Source: Desulfocapsa sp. (GTDB lineage Bacteria > Desulfobacterota > Desulfobulbia > Desulfobulbales > Desulfocapsaceae). Taken from it: DNA of 9,624 nt. Location: contig JAOZLM010000066.1 of assembly GCA_029934815.1 (NCBI GenBank), positions 1 through 9,624 on the forward strand. The letters run 5' to 3'. Positions 1 through 6,044 of this stretch are shown here, piece after piece; position 1 is the first letter of the stretch; the number at the start of each line of letters is the position of its first letter. The position numbers and the translations under genes are program-made. Below the pieces are notes generated by a model that was not told the origin of the DNA, ran no database searches, and saw only the letters and a list, made by a program, of their open reading frames with translations.

Positions 1-8
1 GGAACATC

Positions 9-251
9 ATGGATATTCAGACACTCACAACGTTCTTCATGTGGTGCACAATCATAAATGGCGGCATCTTTATTCTGTGGACAGTGTTTATCATGTTCGC
101 CCCGGATTTGGTGTATCGTATGCAGAGCAAATGGTTTCCCATTCCCCGGGAAACCTTCAACGTGGTCATTTACTCGTTCCTCGGGTTGTTTAAAATTGTC
201 TTTCTAGTCTTCAATGTTGTTCCCTACGTGGCTCTGCTGGTTATCGGATAA
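9..251 (+). CDS. Small two-helix inner-membrane protein, DUF6868-like
   Basis: An 80-residue protein of unknown function. Two hydrophobic stretches are visible, at about residues 8-31 and 50-79. They are separated by a short polar, basic loop (residues 33-49) that includes an Arg-Met-Gln-Ser-Lys-Trp run. This is a hairpin membrane protein with almost no soluble domain and no cleavable signal peptide. The overall pattern (an N-terminal Trp-Cys-Thr-Ile-Ile-Asn-Gly segment, then a Phe-Ala-Pro after the first helix) resembles the small proteins grouped as DUF6868, which I recognise from memory only. The ATG at 9 is the first start in the window. Its ribosome binding site would lie at or before the window edge, so only a GGAA at 1-4 is visible and a more upstream start cannot be excluded. 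It stands alone here and is convergent with cysK. No function can be inferred. Confidence 0.75.
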   Translation: MDIQTLTTFFMWCTIINGGIFILWTVFIMFAPDLVYRMQSKWFPIPRETFNVVIYSFLGLFKIVFLVFNVVPYVALLVIG

Positions 252-296
252 AAAGGGCGCATTCAATCGGGTAGGGGCGAGGTTTTTCGTCGCCCT
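250..296 (-). terminator. Possible weak terminator after cysK
   Basis: The 75-nt gap between the convergent small membrane protein gene and cysK contains GC-rich complementary segments. GGGGCGA (274-280) pairs with TCGCCCT (290-296) around a 9-nt loop, with one G-T pair. AGGGCG (254-259) can alternatively pair with CGCCCT (291-296). Read on the minus strand, the second form is followed directly by a run of T (the A-run at 250-254 on the + strand), as expected for termination of the cysteine operon. The two pairings compete and neither has a long U tract, so this is only a candidate. No comparable U tract follows on the + strand. Confidence 0.3.
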
Positions 297-326
297 CCCC
301 ATCAAAAATTGATAATTCTCTTCTAT

Positions 327-1247
327 TTACTCTTTTTGCATGAGAGGTGTACTCAAGTATCTTTCACCAGTATCTGGCAGAATCGTTACAATAGTTTTTC
401 CACTGTTTTCTTTTTGTCTGGCAAGCTGCAGGGCGGCAGCCGTTGCCGCACCCGATGAAATGCCGGCAAGTATGCCTTCCCGGGTGGCGAGCAGTCTGGC
501 TGTTGCAAAGGCTTCATCATTACTGACAGTGATTACAGAATCTATTAGATCCCGGTTTAAGATCTCAGGCACAAAGCCGGCTCCTATTCCTTGTATTTTA
601 TGAGGACCGGGGTCTCCCCCTGAAAGAACCGGTGAGTCAGCAGGTTCCACTGCTATTCCAATGATATTCGGGTTTTTCTTTTTTAAGGCCGTCATAACAC
701 CGGTAAAGGTGCCACCTGTGCCGACTCCTGCCACGAAAATATCGATTTTTCCATCACAATCCCGCCAGATTTCTTCTGCAGTGGTCGTTTCATGGATCTT
801 CGGATTCGCTGGATTTTCAAATTGTCTCACCATAAAACTGTTGTCATTTTTGAGATGAAGCTCTTCTGCGGCAGCCATGGCGCCTTTCATACCGTTGGCC
901 GCAGGAGTAAGAAACAGTTCAGCACCGAGATGTTTGAGCAGTGCTCTGCGCTCAATGGACATGGATTCGGGCATGGTCAGGATCAGTGGCAGTTTTTTGG
1001 TGGCACAGACAAAGGCCAGGCCAAGTCCGGTGTTGCCGGAAGTAGCTTCTATAATTGTTGTGCCGTTTGTAATCTTACCATCTTTTTCCCCTGCCTCAAT
1101 CATGGCCAGTGCAATACGATCTTTGACACTACCCATGGGGTTTCTTGATTCCTGTTTTGCTAAAATCGTGGTTTCACAATCTGCGCAGAGATTGTGAAGA
1201 ATTAGAAGCGGACTATTACCGATACTGGAACTGAGTGTTACACTCAT
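327..1247 (-). CDS. cysK: O-acetylserine sulfhydrylase / cysteine synthase A (CysK type)
   Basis: A cytoplasmic PLP enzyme that converts O-acetylserine and sulfide to cysteine and acetate, the last step of cysteine synthesis. At 306 residues it is complete for the family (about 300-325). Near the N-terminus is Ile-Gly-Asn-Ser-Pro-Leu (9-14). The PLP-binding segment Asn-Pro-Met-Gly-Ser-Val-Lys-Asp-Arg puts the Schiff-base lysine at Lys42. The substrate loop Thr-Ser-Gly-Asn-Thr-Gly is at 69-74. A Gly-Thr-Gly-Gly-Thr phosphate-binding loop and a CysK-like GIGAGF motif favour CysK over CysM. The start is well fixed: ATG at 1247-1245 overlaps the cysE stop as ATGA, and AAGGAGG (1260-1254) lies 6 nt upstream inside the cysE 3' end. 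It should therefore be translationally coupled to cysE. Being cotranscribed with the enzyme that makes its substrate supports a biosynthetic role. Confidence 0.95.
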   Translation of the reverse strand: MSVTLSSSIGNSPLLILHNLCADCETTILAKQESRNPMGSVKDRIALAMIEAGEKDGKITNGTTIIEATSGNTGLGLAFVCATKKLPLILTMPESMSIERRALLKHLGAELFLTPAANGMKGAMAAAEELHLKNDNSFMVRQFENPANPKIHETTTAEEIWRDCDGKIDIFVAGVGTGGTFTGVMTALKKKNPNIIGIAVEPADSPVLSGGDPGPHKIQGIGAGFVPEILNRDLIDSVITVSNDEAFATARLLATREGILAGISSGAATAAALQLARQKENSGKTIVTILPDTGERYLSTPLMQKE

Positions 1248-2212
1248 GATGTGCCTCCTTTTCTGCCGGAATAAATCAGTTCCGGACGTTTCAGAATAAC
1301 TTTGGTATCCGCAGGAACGGCCTCTGTCAGCCAGATATTTCCGCCGATAACAGATCTTGCACCAATGATCGTTTCACCACCAAGAACAGTGGTATTTGCA
1401 TAAATAATTACATCATCTTCAATGGTCGGGTGGCGTTTTTTGTTTCGCATCTTCTCCCCGGCATCTTTTGGCAGTGAAAGTGCGCCTAAGGTCACGCCCT
1501 GATACAAACGAACGCTGGCACCAATGATTGTTGTTTCACCAATTACCACACCTGTTCCGTGATCAATGAAAAAACCGGGACCGATGCTTGCGCCGGGATG
1601 AATATCAATTCCGGTTACACTATGAGCGTGCTCGGTCATGATACGTGGAATAATTGGAACTTCAAGCAGGTGGAGTTCATGGGCCATACGAAAGATGGAG
1701 GTGGCGAGCAGGCCGGGATAGCTGAAGATTACTTCGTCACTATTTGCTGTTGCAGGGTCTCCTGCAAGGGTGGCACGGATATCACTGGAGAGCATGGCCG
1801 AAATGCCTGGCAGCTTCTCAATGAAATCCAGAGCAATCCTATGGCCTCGCTGCTCACAGTTGGTACAGGGCAGGTTTGATCTGCGGCAATCATGACGGAT
1901 AGCCATGATAATTTCACCAGTCAGTTTTTCATAAAGCTCGGAGGTTTCCTTACCCAGATAATATTCAAGATTTGAAGCGTGCAGCTTTGATTTTGTAAAA
2001 TATCCGGGAAAGAGAATCTGTCGAACCTGATAGAGTATATCGATGATAGTCTTGTGAGACGGAATAGGCACAGGCCCCACATGGTCAAAACAATCGTCAG
2101 TCTGCCAGGCGGCAACCATTTCCTTGACCACCGACGGAATTTTATCGTGAAGACCTCCTTCGTGATGCTTCTCGTGTTCACAATGTTCGGGAATATGAAT
2201 GTTTCCTGCCAC
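1244..2212 (-). CDS. cysE: Serine O-acetyltransferase, long EpsC-like form
   Basis: Acetylates serine with acetyl-CoA to O-acetylserine, the committed step of cysteine synthesis. The 322-residue protein has a helical N-terminal domain of about 190 residues followed by a left-handed beta-helix (about 200-310) with hexapeptide-type repeats. The catalytic pair is recognisable: Asp203 in Gly-Ile-Asp-Ile-His-Pro, and His218 in Ile-Asp-His-Gly-Thr-Gly. Their 15-residue spacing matches E. coli Asp143/His158. The Arg-His-Pro motif typical of the acetyl-CoA/serine site follows. The start is GTG (2212-2210), with AGGAGG (2225-2220) 7 nt upstream; no in-frame ATG fits before Met32. It is longer than E. 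coli CysE (273), mainly at the N-terminus, which opens with a His/Cys/Glu-rich stretch (His6, 10, 13, 16, 17, 22; Cys11). The C-terminus stops right after the beta-helix in Lys-Gly-Gly-Thr-Ser, without the usual tail ending in Ile. It lies 19 nt after the TPR gene and overlaps cysK. Confidence 0.93.
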   Translation of the reverse strand: MAGNIHIPEHCEHEKHHEGGLHDKIPSVVKEMVAAWQTDDCFDHVGPVPIPSHKTIIDILYQVRQILFPGYFTKSKLHASNLEYYLGKETSELYEKLTGEIIMAIRHDCRRSNLPCTNCEQRGHRIALDFIEKLPGISAMLSSDIRATLAGDPATANSDEVIFSYPGLLATSIFRMAHELHLLEVPIIPRIMTEHAHSVTGIDIHPGASIGPGFFIDHGTGVVIGETTIIGASVRLYQGVTLGALSLPKDAGEKMRNKKRHPTIEDDVIIYANTTVLGGETIIGARSVIGGNIWLTEAVPADTKVILKRPELIYSGRKGGTS

Positions 2213-2231
2213 CTGGACTCCTCCTGTACGA

Positions 2232-2852
2232 CTATTTGCTATTGGCTTTCATCTGCTCTTTAGTCTTGTTGACAGCTTCCTGTAAAGTAAGGTCGTTGTT
2301 CATCTTTGCTTGTGGATTAATGGCCAGCAGTTCTTCCCAGATAGCGATGGCCTCCTCCGGTTTGTTCAGATCATAGAGTAAAATAATACCCTTGTTTAAA
2401 CGGGATGGTGCATGGTCGGGCTGCATGGAATATGCACGCTCAAAGGATGCGATGGCTTTTTGCGGCTGCTTGTTGCGTCTATACATAACACCCTGATCTG
2501 TCCATACGTCAGCATTTCCCGGTTGCAGTTCAAGTGACTTTGCATAGGCTTTGATCGCATTTTCAACCTGATTCGTATCATAATAGAGATGGCCGAGTCT
2601 GGTCCAGGCTTCAACGCTGTCAGGATTGGAAGTTACCTCTGCTTCGAGGTTACTTATTGCCTCATTTGCCTGGTTATTTAGTTGTTCCTGGGCAGGAGCA
2701 GCAGCAGTTGAACTTTCCGGATGGTTATGAACAGTGTCCGGTCCCAGCTTATAGGACGCAAATACTGCACCGCCAATAAAACCGATCACAAGACCGATAA
2801 GGAGGGAGTAAAACAGAGATTCTTTTTTCACAAGAGTACTTTTTTCGGCCAT
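2232..2852 (-). CDS. Membrane-anchored TPR protein, first gene of the cysteine operon
   Basis: A 206-residue protein with one N-terminal membrane segment (about 14-34, glycine-rich), preceded by a short basic stretch (Lys-Lys at 9-10). This predicts an uncleaved signal anchor with the remainder outside the cytoplasm. A polar, Gln/Asn/Ala-rich linker (about 38-65) leads to three consecutive tetratricopeptide repeats at about 79-112, 113-146 and 147-180, each with the Trp/Leu-Gly-Tyr/Ala-Pro pattern. The architecture resembles NrfG/CcmI-like or generic periplasmic TPR scaffolds, but nothing in the sequence names a partner. The ATG (2852-2850) has AAGGA (2863-2859) 6 nt upstream. It ends in TAG 19 nt before the cysE GTG, so it is probably cotranscribed with cysE-cysK. 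Whether it acts in sulfur metabolism or is only a neighbour cannot be told. The TPR call is firm; the function is unknown. Confidence 0.88.
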   Translation of the reverse strand: MAEKSTLVKKESLFYSLLIGLVIGFIGGAVFASYKLGPDTVHNHPESSTAAAPAQEQLNNQANEAISNLEAEVTSNPDSVEAWTRLGHLYYDTNQVENAIKAYAKSLELQPGNADVWTDQGVMYRRNKQPQKAIASFERAYSMQPDHAPSRLNKGIILLYDLNKPEEAIAIWEELLAINPQAKMNNDLTLQEAVNKTKEQMKANSK

Positions 2853-2886
2853 TGTTTTTCCTTGGTTTCTTTTTTTTTGAGCTGCT

Positions 2887-2901
2887 GCCAGCAGTGCTGG
2901 C
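2887..2901. other. Perfect 15-bp dyad (GCCAGCA-G-TGCTGGC) in the TPR-gene leader
   Basis: GCCAGCA (2887-2893) and TGCTGGC (2895-2901) are exact inverted complements around one G. The dyad lies 35 nt upstream of the TPR start codon and its last base is the first base of the CTAG flanking the repeat element. It could be an operator, or as RNA a 5-bp stem with a 5-nt loop. There is no recognised regulator match and nothing shows that it is functional. Confidence 0.35.
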
Positions 2902-2904
2902 TAG

Positions 2905-3042
2905 GAGCCTGTCCGAGAATGCCCTTTGCCCAAACTTTTCAGCATTGTCAAGAAATAATGCTCGCAATATTAAATATATGGCTGTGCTTATTTTCTGAAA
3001 ATTCTTCGATTTTGAACAAAATGTCTATTCTCGGACAAGCTC
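2905..3042. mobile_element. MITE-like non-coding element with 16-bp terminal inverted repeats and CTAG duplications
   Basis: The left end GAGCCTGTCCGAGAAT (2905-2920) and the right end ATTCTCGGACAAGCTC (3027-3042) are inverted complements with a single mismatch. Both ends are flanked by CTAG (2901-2904 and 3043-3046), which reads as a 4-bp target-site duplication. The whole unit is about 138 bp. The interior is AT-rich (for example 2965-2980), with no credible coding sequence and no transposase, as expected for a MITE or an internally deleted insertion sequence mobilised in trans. Palindromic 4-bp targets such as CTAG occur for some IS5-like families, but I cannot assign the parent element from these ends alone. 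It sits in the divergent control region of the TPR-cysE-cysK operon and glgP, 48 nt from the TPR start. On the minus strand it carries an exact TTGACA (2951-2946) facing that operon, but with no good -10 at the right distance. Confidence 0.75.
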
Positions 3043-3046
3043 CTAG

Positions 3047-3260
3047 GAGATCCATATCCGCAACTTCGTAGAATTATTTTAACAGAACATAAAAATAATC
3101 ACGAGGGTACTACAAAGTATAGGCAGTAACATTTTTCTGTCAAACTGGAATGGAGAAAATATAGAAGATAATAGGAGAGGCAAAAAATAGGTTTTTAAAT
3201 TTTCACGCAGATTTGATATGATCGTGATAGAAAAGAAAAATCCAGAAGGAGGGTTAGCTT
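3047..3260 (+). promoter_or_regulatory. glgP upstream region with candidate promoter and strong ribosome binding site
   Basis: This is the AT-rich leader between the repeat element and glgP. A TATGAT hexamer (3217-3222) is a plausible -10, and a poor TTTAAA (3194-3199) lies 17 nt upstream as a possible -35. The ribosome binding site AAGGAGG (3246-3252) is 8 nt before the ATG at 3261 and settles the glgP start. I see no terminator or riboswitch-like fold by eye, and no small coding sequence with a ribosome binding site. The promoter call is weak; the ribosome binding site is strong. Confidence 0.4.
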
Positions 3261-5771
3261 ATGACTTCTGCCCAAAATGCAGTTGAGCAAAAGAAAAACG
3301 AGAAAATACCAGAATGGCCAAAATTGGGTGATGCAACCGCTGAGGCATTAAAACGAAATATTCTACATCATGTGAGAAGTTTTCAGGGTTGTGATCCCGA
3401 GCGGGCACGACAAAGTGATGTATATATGGCACTTGCCTACACTCTCCGTGATATTATGACGGAAAAGTGGATTGCTACTCAGAGCCTGTATTATGAGAAA
3501 GAAAAAAAGCGGGTCTATTACCTATCCCTTGAGTTTTTGATTGGCAGATCCCTTTCCAATTCCATACTGAATCTCGGCATTTGGGAACCGGTAAAAACGG
3601 CTGTGGAAGAGCTTGGTTTTGAGCTGGCTGATCTGGTGGAAGAGGAAGAGGATGCCGCCCTTGGCAATGGTGGGCTTGGTCGTCTTGCCGCCTGCTTTAT
3701 GGATTCCATTGCAACACTGAAAATCCCGGCTTACGGATACGGAATTTATTACGAATATGGTCTTTTTAACCAGCAGTTGATTGACGGCTATCAGGTGGAG
3801 AGTCCGGATAATTGGCTGCGATATGGTTCTCCCTGGACATTTGAGCGAAAACAACCGGTTTATCCGGTACATTTTTATGGGCGACTCTCCTCTTCCCAGG
3901 ATGAGGATGGAAATTATCGGGTGCGGTGGGTGGATACGGAAGACGTTGTAGCTATTCCCTGTGATATTATGGTGCCCGGCTATAACAACGGCCATGTGAT
4001 TAATATGCGTTTGTGGACTGCCCGGGCATCACGAGAGCTTGATCTGAATTTTTTCAGTCGTGGGGATTATATCGGTGCAGTGACTTCAAAAGTGAGTTCA
4101 GAAACGATTTCGAAAGTTCTGTATCCACCTGATCATAATCTGGCAGGCATGGAACTGCGCTTGAAGCAGCAGTATTTTTTTGTGGCGGCCACTTTCCATG
4201 ATATCATGCGGCGTTTTAAGAAAAAGAACAAGACTTTTGAAAAGTTCAGCCAGCTTATAGCTATTCAGTTAAACGATACCCATCCGGCCATTGCTATCCC
4301 CGAACTTATGCGTTTGCTTCTCGATATTGAGGGCTTAAGCTGGGAAAAATCCTGGGATATCTGCATCAACACCTTTGCCTACACCAATCACACCCTGATG
4401 CCTGAAGCGTTGGAAAAATGGGATGTGGAGATGATAGGATCTGTTTTACCACGGCATCTCCAGATAATTTATGAGATCAATCAACGTTTTCTTGATCTTG
4501 TGAAAATTCAATACCCGGGAGATGAAAGCCGTTTGCAGAGTATGTCAATTATTGAAGAAGGGCCAGTGAAAAAGATCAGAATGGCCCATCTTGCTATCAT
4601 CGGTAGTCATTCTGTAAATGGAGTGGCTGAACTGCATACAAAACTTCTGCGAGAAAATATTTTTCCCCAGTACGATGCGTTTTATCCCGGAAAATTTAAT
4701 TCAAAAACAAATGGGATTACACCAAGGCGCTGGCTGTTGCAGGCCAATCCAAAACTTGCAAAACTTATCACAACCAAAATCGGATCTTCCTGGATAACAG
4801 ACCTTGATAAGCTACGAGGCCTTGAATCACTCGCTGATGATGAGTATTTCCAGAAGAGTTGGCAGGAGGTGAAACTTGCCAATAAAAAGCGTCTGGCAGA
4901 TCTTATTCAGAAACGTTGCGGTATAGAGGTAGATCCTCAATCCATGTTTGATGTGCAGGTGAAACGAATTCACGAATATAAACGTCAGCTTTTAAATTGT
5001 TTGCATGTGATTCAGCTGTACCAGCAGTTGGTTCGAAATCCAGAAAAAGATTCGGTACCAAGAACGGTAATTTTTGCCGGAAAAGCGGCTCCTTCCTACT
5101 GGAAAGCAAAACGCATTATTAAGCTGATCACTTCTGTTGCCGACGTGGTGAATAATGATCCACGAATTGGCAACAAGCTGCGAGTGGTTTTTCTCCCCAA
5201 TTATAATGTTTCCATGGCGGAAATCATTATGCCGGGTGCTGATCTGTCGGAGCAGATTTCAACGGCAGGTACCGAAGCATCCGGTACCGGAAATATGAAG
5301 TTTTCATTAAGCGGTGCACTCACAATAGGCACCCTTGATGGTGCAAACGTTGAGATATTGGAAGAAGTGGGCGAAGAAAATATCTTTATTTTTGGTATGA
5401 CTGCGGAGGAAGCAGAATATGAAAAAATTCATATAAGTCGTCCACCACAGATGGTGTGTGATGAGAATCCTGCGGTGGCTGCTGTTATAGAAAGCCTTCG
5501 GGACGGATCTTTTAGCCGTGGGGATAAAGTAATTTTTCAGGCTCTGGTCGATAGTTTAATGAGTCCGCATGATCCTTATTTGCTGCTTCGTGATTTTGAA
5601 TCCTATCTTGATTGCCAAAAGCAAGTGGACGCTGTATACCGTAATCAAGGCTTATGGACACAAAAATCCATCTTAAATGTTGCACGAATGGGAAAATTTT
5701 CAACAGATCGTACTATTCGTCAATATGCAGAAGAAATTTGGGGAATTCCTGTGGAGAAAGAGGTGTCGTAA
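3261..5771 (+). CDS. glgP: Glycogen / alpha-glucan phosphorylase
   Basis: A PLP-dependent GT35 enzyme that releases glucose-1-phosphate from the non-reducing ends of glycogen or maltodextrin. At 836 residues it is full length (E. coli GlgP about 815, muscle enzyme about 842). Recognisable segments in order are: Leu-Gly-Asn-Gly-Gly-Leu-Gly-Arg (134-141, glycine loop); Gln-Leu-Asn-Asp-Thr-His-Pro-Ala; Thr-Asn-His-Thr-Leu-Met-Pro-Glu-Ala (active-site His); Asn-Gly-Ile-Thr-Pro-Arg-Arg-Trp; Arg-Ile-His-Glu-Tyr-Lys-Arg-Gln; and the PLP signature Glu-Ala-Ser-Gly-Thr-Gly-Asn-Met-Lys-Phe with the Schiff-base Lys680 (codon 5298-5300). All are intact and in frame. The start is fixed by AAGGAGG 8 nt upstream. 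It appears monocistronic: the upstream operon is divergent and a strong terminator follows. No other glycogen gene is in the window, so GlgP and MalP-type specificity cannot be separated. The N-terminal 30 residues are polar and lysine-rich and may be disordered. Confidence 0.96.
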   Translation: MTSAQNAVEQKKNEKIPEWPKLGDATAEALKRNILHHVRSFQGCDPERARQSDVYMALAYTLRDIMTEKWIATQSLYYEKEKKRVYYLSLEFLIGRSLSNSILNLGIWEPVKTAVEELGFELADLVEEEEDAALGNGGLGRLAACFMDSIATLKIPAYGYGIYYEYGLFNQQLIDGYQVESPDNWLRYGSPWTFERKQPVYPVHFYGRLSSSQDEDGNYRVRWVDTEDVVAIPCDIMVPGYNNGHVINMRLWTARASRELDLNFFSRGDYIGAVTSKVSSETISKVLYPPDHNLAGMELRLKQQYFFVAATFHDIMRRFKKKNKTFEKFSQLIAIQLNDTHPAIAIPELMRLLLDIEGLSWEKSWDICINTFAYTNHTLMPEALEKWDVEMIGSVLPRHLQIIYEINQRFLDLVKIQYPGDESRLQSMSIIEEGPVKKIRMAHLAIIGSHSVNGVAELHTKLLRENIFPQYDAFYPGKFNSKTNGITPRRWLLQANPKLAKLITTKIGSSWITDLDKLRGLESLADDEYFQKSWQEVKLANKKRLADLIQKRCGIEVDPQSMFDVQVKRIHEYKRQLLNCLHVIQLYQQLVRNPEKDSVPRTVIFAGKAAPSYWKAKRIIKLITSVADVVNNDPRIGNKLRVVFLPNYNVSMAEIIMPGADLSEQISTAGTEASGTGNMKFSLSGALTIGTLDGANVEILEEVGEENIFIFGMTAEEAEYEKIHISRPPQMVCDENPAVAAVIESLRDGSFSRGDKVIFQALVDSLMSPHDPYLLLRDFESYLDCQKQVDAVYRNQGLWTQKSILNVARMGKFSTDRTIRQYAEEIWGIPVEKEVS

Positions 5772-5801
5772 CTCGTTATTTATGCTATACAGAGTTCTTT
5801 C

Positions 5802-5836
5802 ACGGGCAGGTGACCTTTGTCGTCTGCCCGTTTTTT
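5802..5836 (+). terminator. Intrinsic terminator of glgP
   Basis: Bases 5802-5814 pair with 5819-5831 to give a 13-bp stem, GC-rich in its lower half (ACGGGCAG with CTGCCCGT) and including two G-T pairs, closed by a CTTT loop. A run of six T (5831-5836) follows immediately. It begins 31 nt after the glgP stop codon, the classic position and form of a rho-independent terminator. Confidence 0.9.
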
Positions 5837-5852
5837 ATGGAAAACATAAAGC

Positions 5853-5893
5853 AAAAAAAAAGGGATATTCCGAAAAAATCGAAATATCCCTTT
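5853..5893 (-). terminator. Intrinsic terminator of the tRNA-Cys transcript
   Basis: AAAGGGATATT (5859-5869) and AATATCCCTTT (5883-5893) are perfect 11-bp inverted complements around a 13-nt loop. On the minus strand the hairpin is followed by a T-run (nine consecutive A at 5853-5861 on the + strand). It starts 8 nt downstream of the encoded CCA end of tRNA-Cys, so it most likely terminates that transcript. On the + strand only TTT follows, so action there would be weak. Confidence 0.85.
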
Positions 5894-5900
5894 AGGTAAC

Positions 5901-5976
5901 TGGAGGCGGCGAGCGGATTTGAACCGCTGAATCATGGTTTTGCAGACCAGTGCCTTAGCCGCTTGGCTACGCCGCC
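5901..5976 (-). tRNA. tRNA-Cys (anticodon GCA)
   Basis: A 76-nt cloverleaf reads on the minus strand from 5976 to 5901. The acceptor stem GGCGGCG/CGCCGCC is a perfect 7 bp. The D arm is GCC/GGC with a 10-nt loop. The anticodon loop CTGCAAA gives GCA, and the 5-nt variable loop is GATTC. The T arm is AGCGG/CCGCT with loop TTCAAAT. U is the discriminator base, as expected for cysteine tRNAs, and CCA is encoded (5903-5901). The anticodon stem is CTGGT/ACCAT, so its outermost pair is a C-U mismatch and only four pairs form. It has its own likely promoter (6031-6004) and terminator, and appears to be a single-gene transcript. Confidence 0.97.
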
Positions 5977-6003
5977 AATCGATGCTGTAAGCATCAGGCA
6001 CGC

Positions 6004-6031
6004 TTTATAACACAAACTGTTTTTTTAACAA
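6004..6031 (-). promoter_or_regulatory. Candidate sigma70-type promoter of tRNA-Cys
   Basis: Read on the minus strand, TTGTTA (6031-6026) and TATAAA (6009-6004) are separated by 16 nt, a good match to a housekeeping -35/-10 pair. Transcription would start around 5997, about 20 nt before the mature tRNA 5' end. The leader includes a small GATGC/GCATC hairpin (5981-5995). The -35 abuts the ribosome binding site of the divergent rnc gene (AGAGGA, 6031-6036), so the two opposite control regions share DNA. No clear plus-strand promoter for rnc could be picked out. Confidence 0.55.
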
Positions 6032-6044
6032 GAGGAAAATGGCG

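Noticed and set aside
340..1197. Several plus-strand open frames opposite cysK
   Set aside because: They are antisense shadows of a gene with intact catalytic motifs. Their translations are low-complexity and match no family I know.
2232..2852. Regular repeats in the TPR protein considered as DNA repeats
   Set aside because: The repeats are at protein level only (34-residue TPR units); the DNA copies are diverged.
2749..2967. Possible minus-strand 72-residue coding frame across the MITE left end and the TPR-gene leader
   Set aside because: It overlaps the TPR coding start in another frame, is lysine-rich because of the A/T run, and crosses the boundary of the inserted element. No ribosome binding site supports it.
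3522..3995. 157-residue minus-strand frame inside glgP
   Set aside because: It is antisense to the conserved N-terminal catalytic region of glycogen phosphorylase; the composition is that of a shadow frame with no ribosome binding site.
5654..5899. Small plus-strand frames running from the end of glgP through the two terminators
   Set aside because: They overlap glgP and both hairpins, and would require translating terminator stems.
5901..5976. tRNA-Cys considered as an integration (att) site for a mobile island
   Set aside because: No integrase gene and no duplicated tRNA 3' fragment are visible in the window; both neighbours are housekeeping genes.
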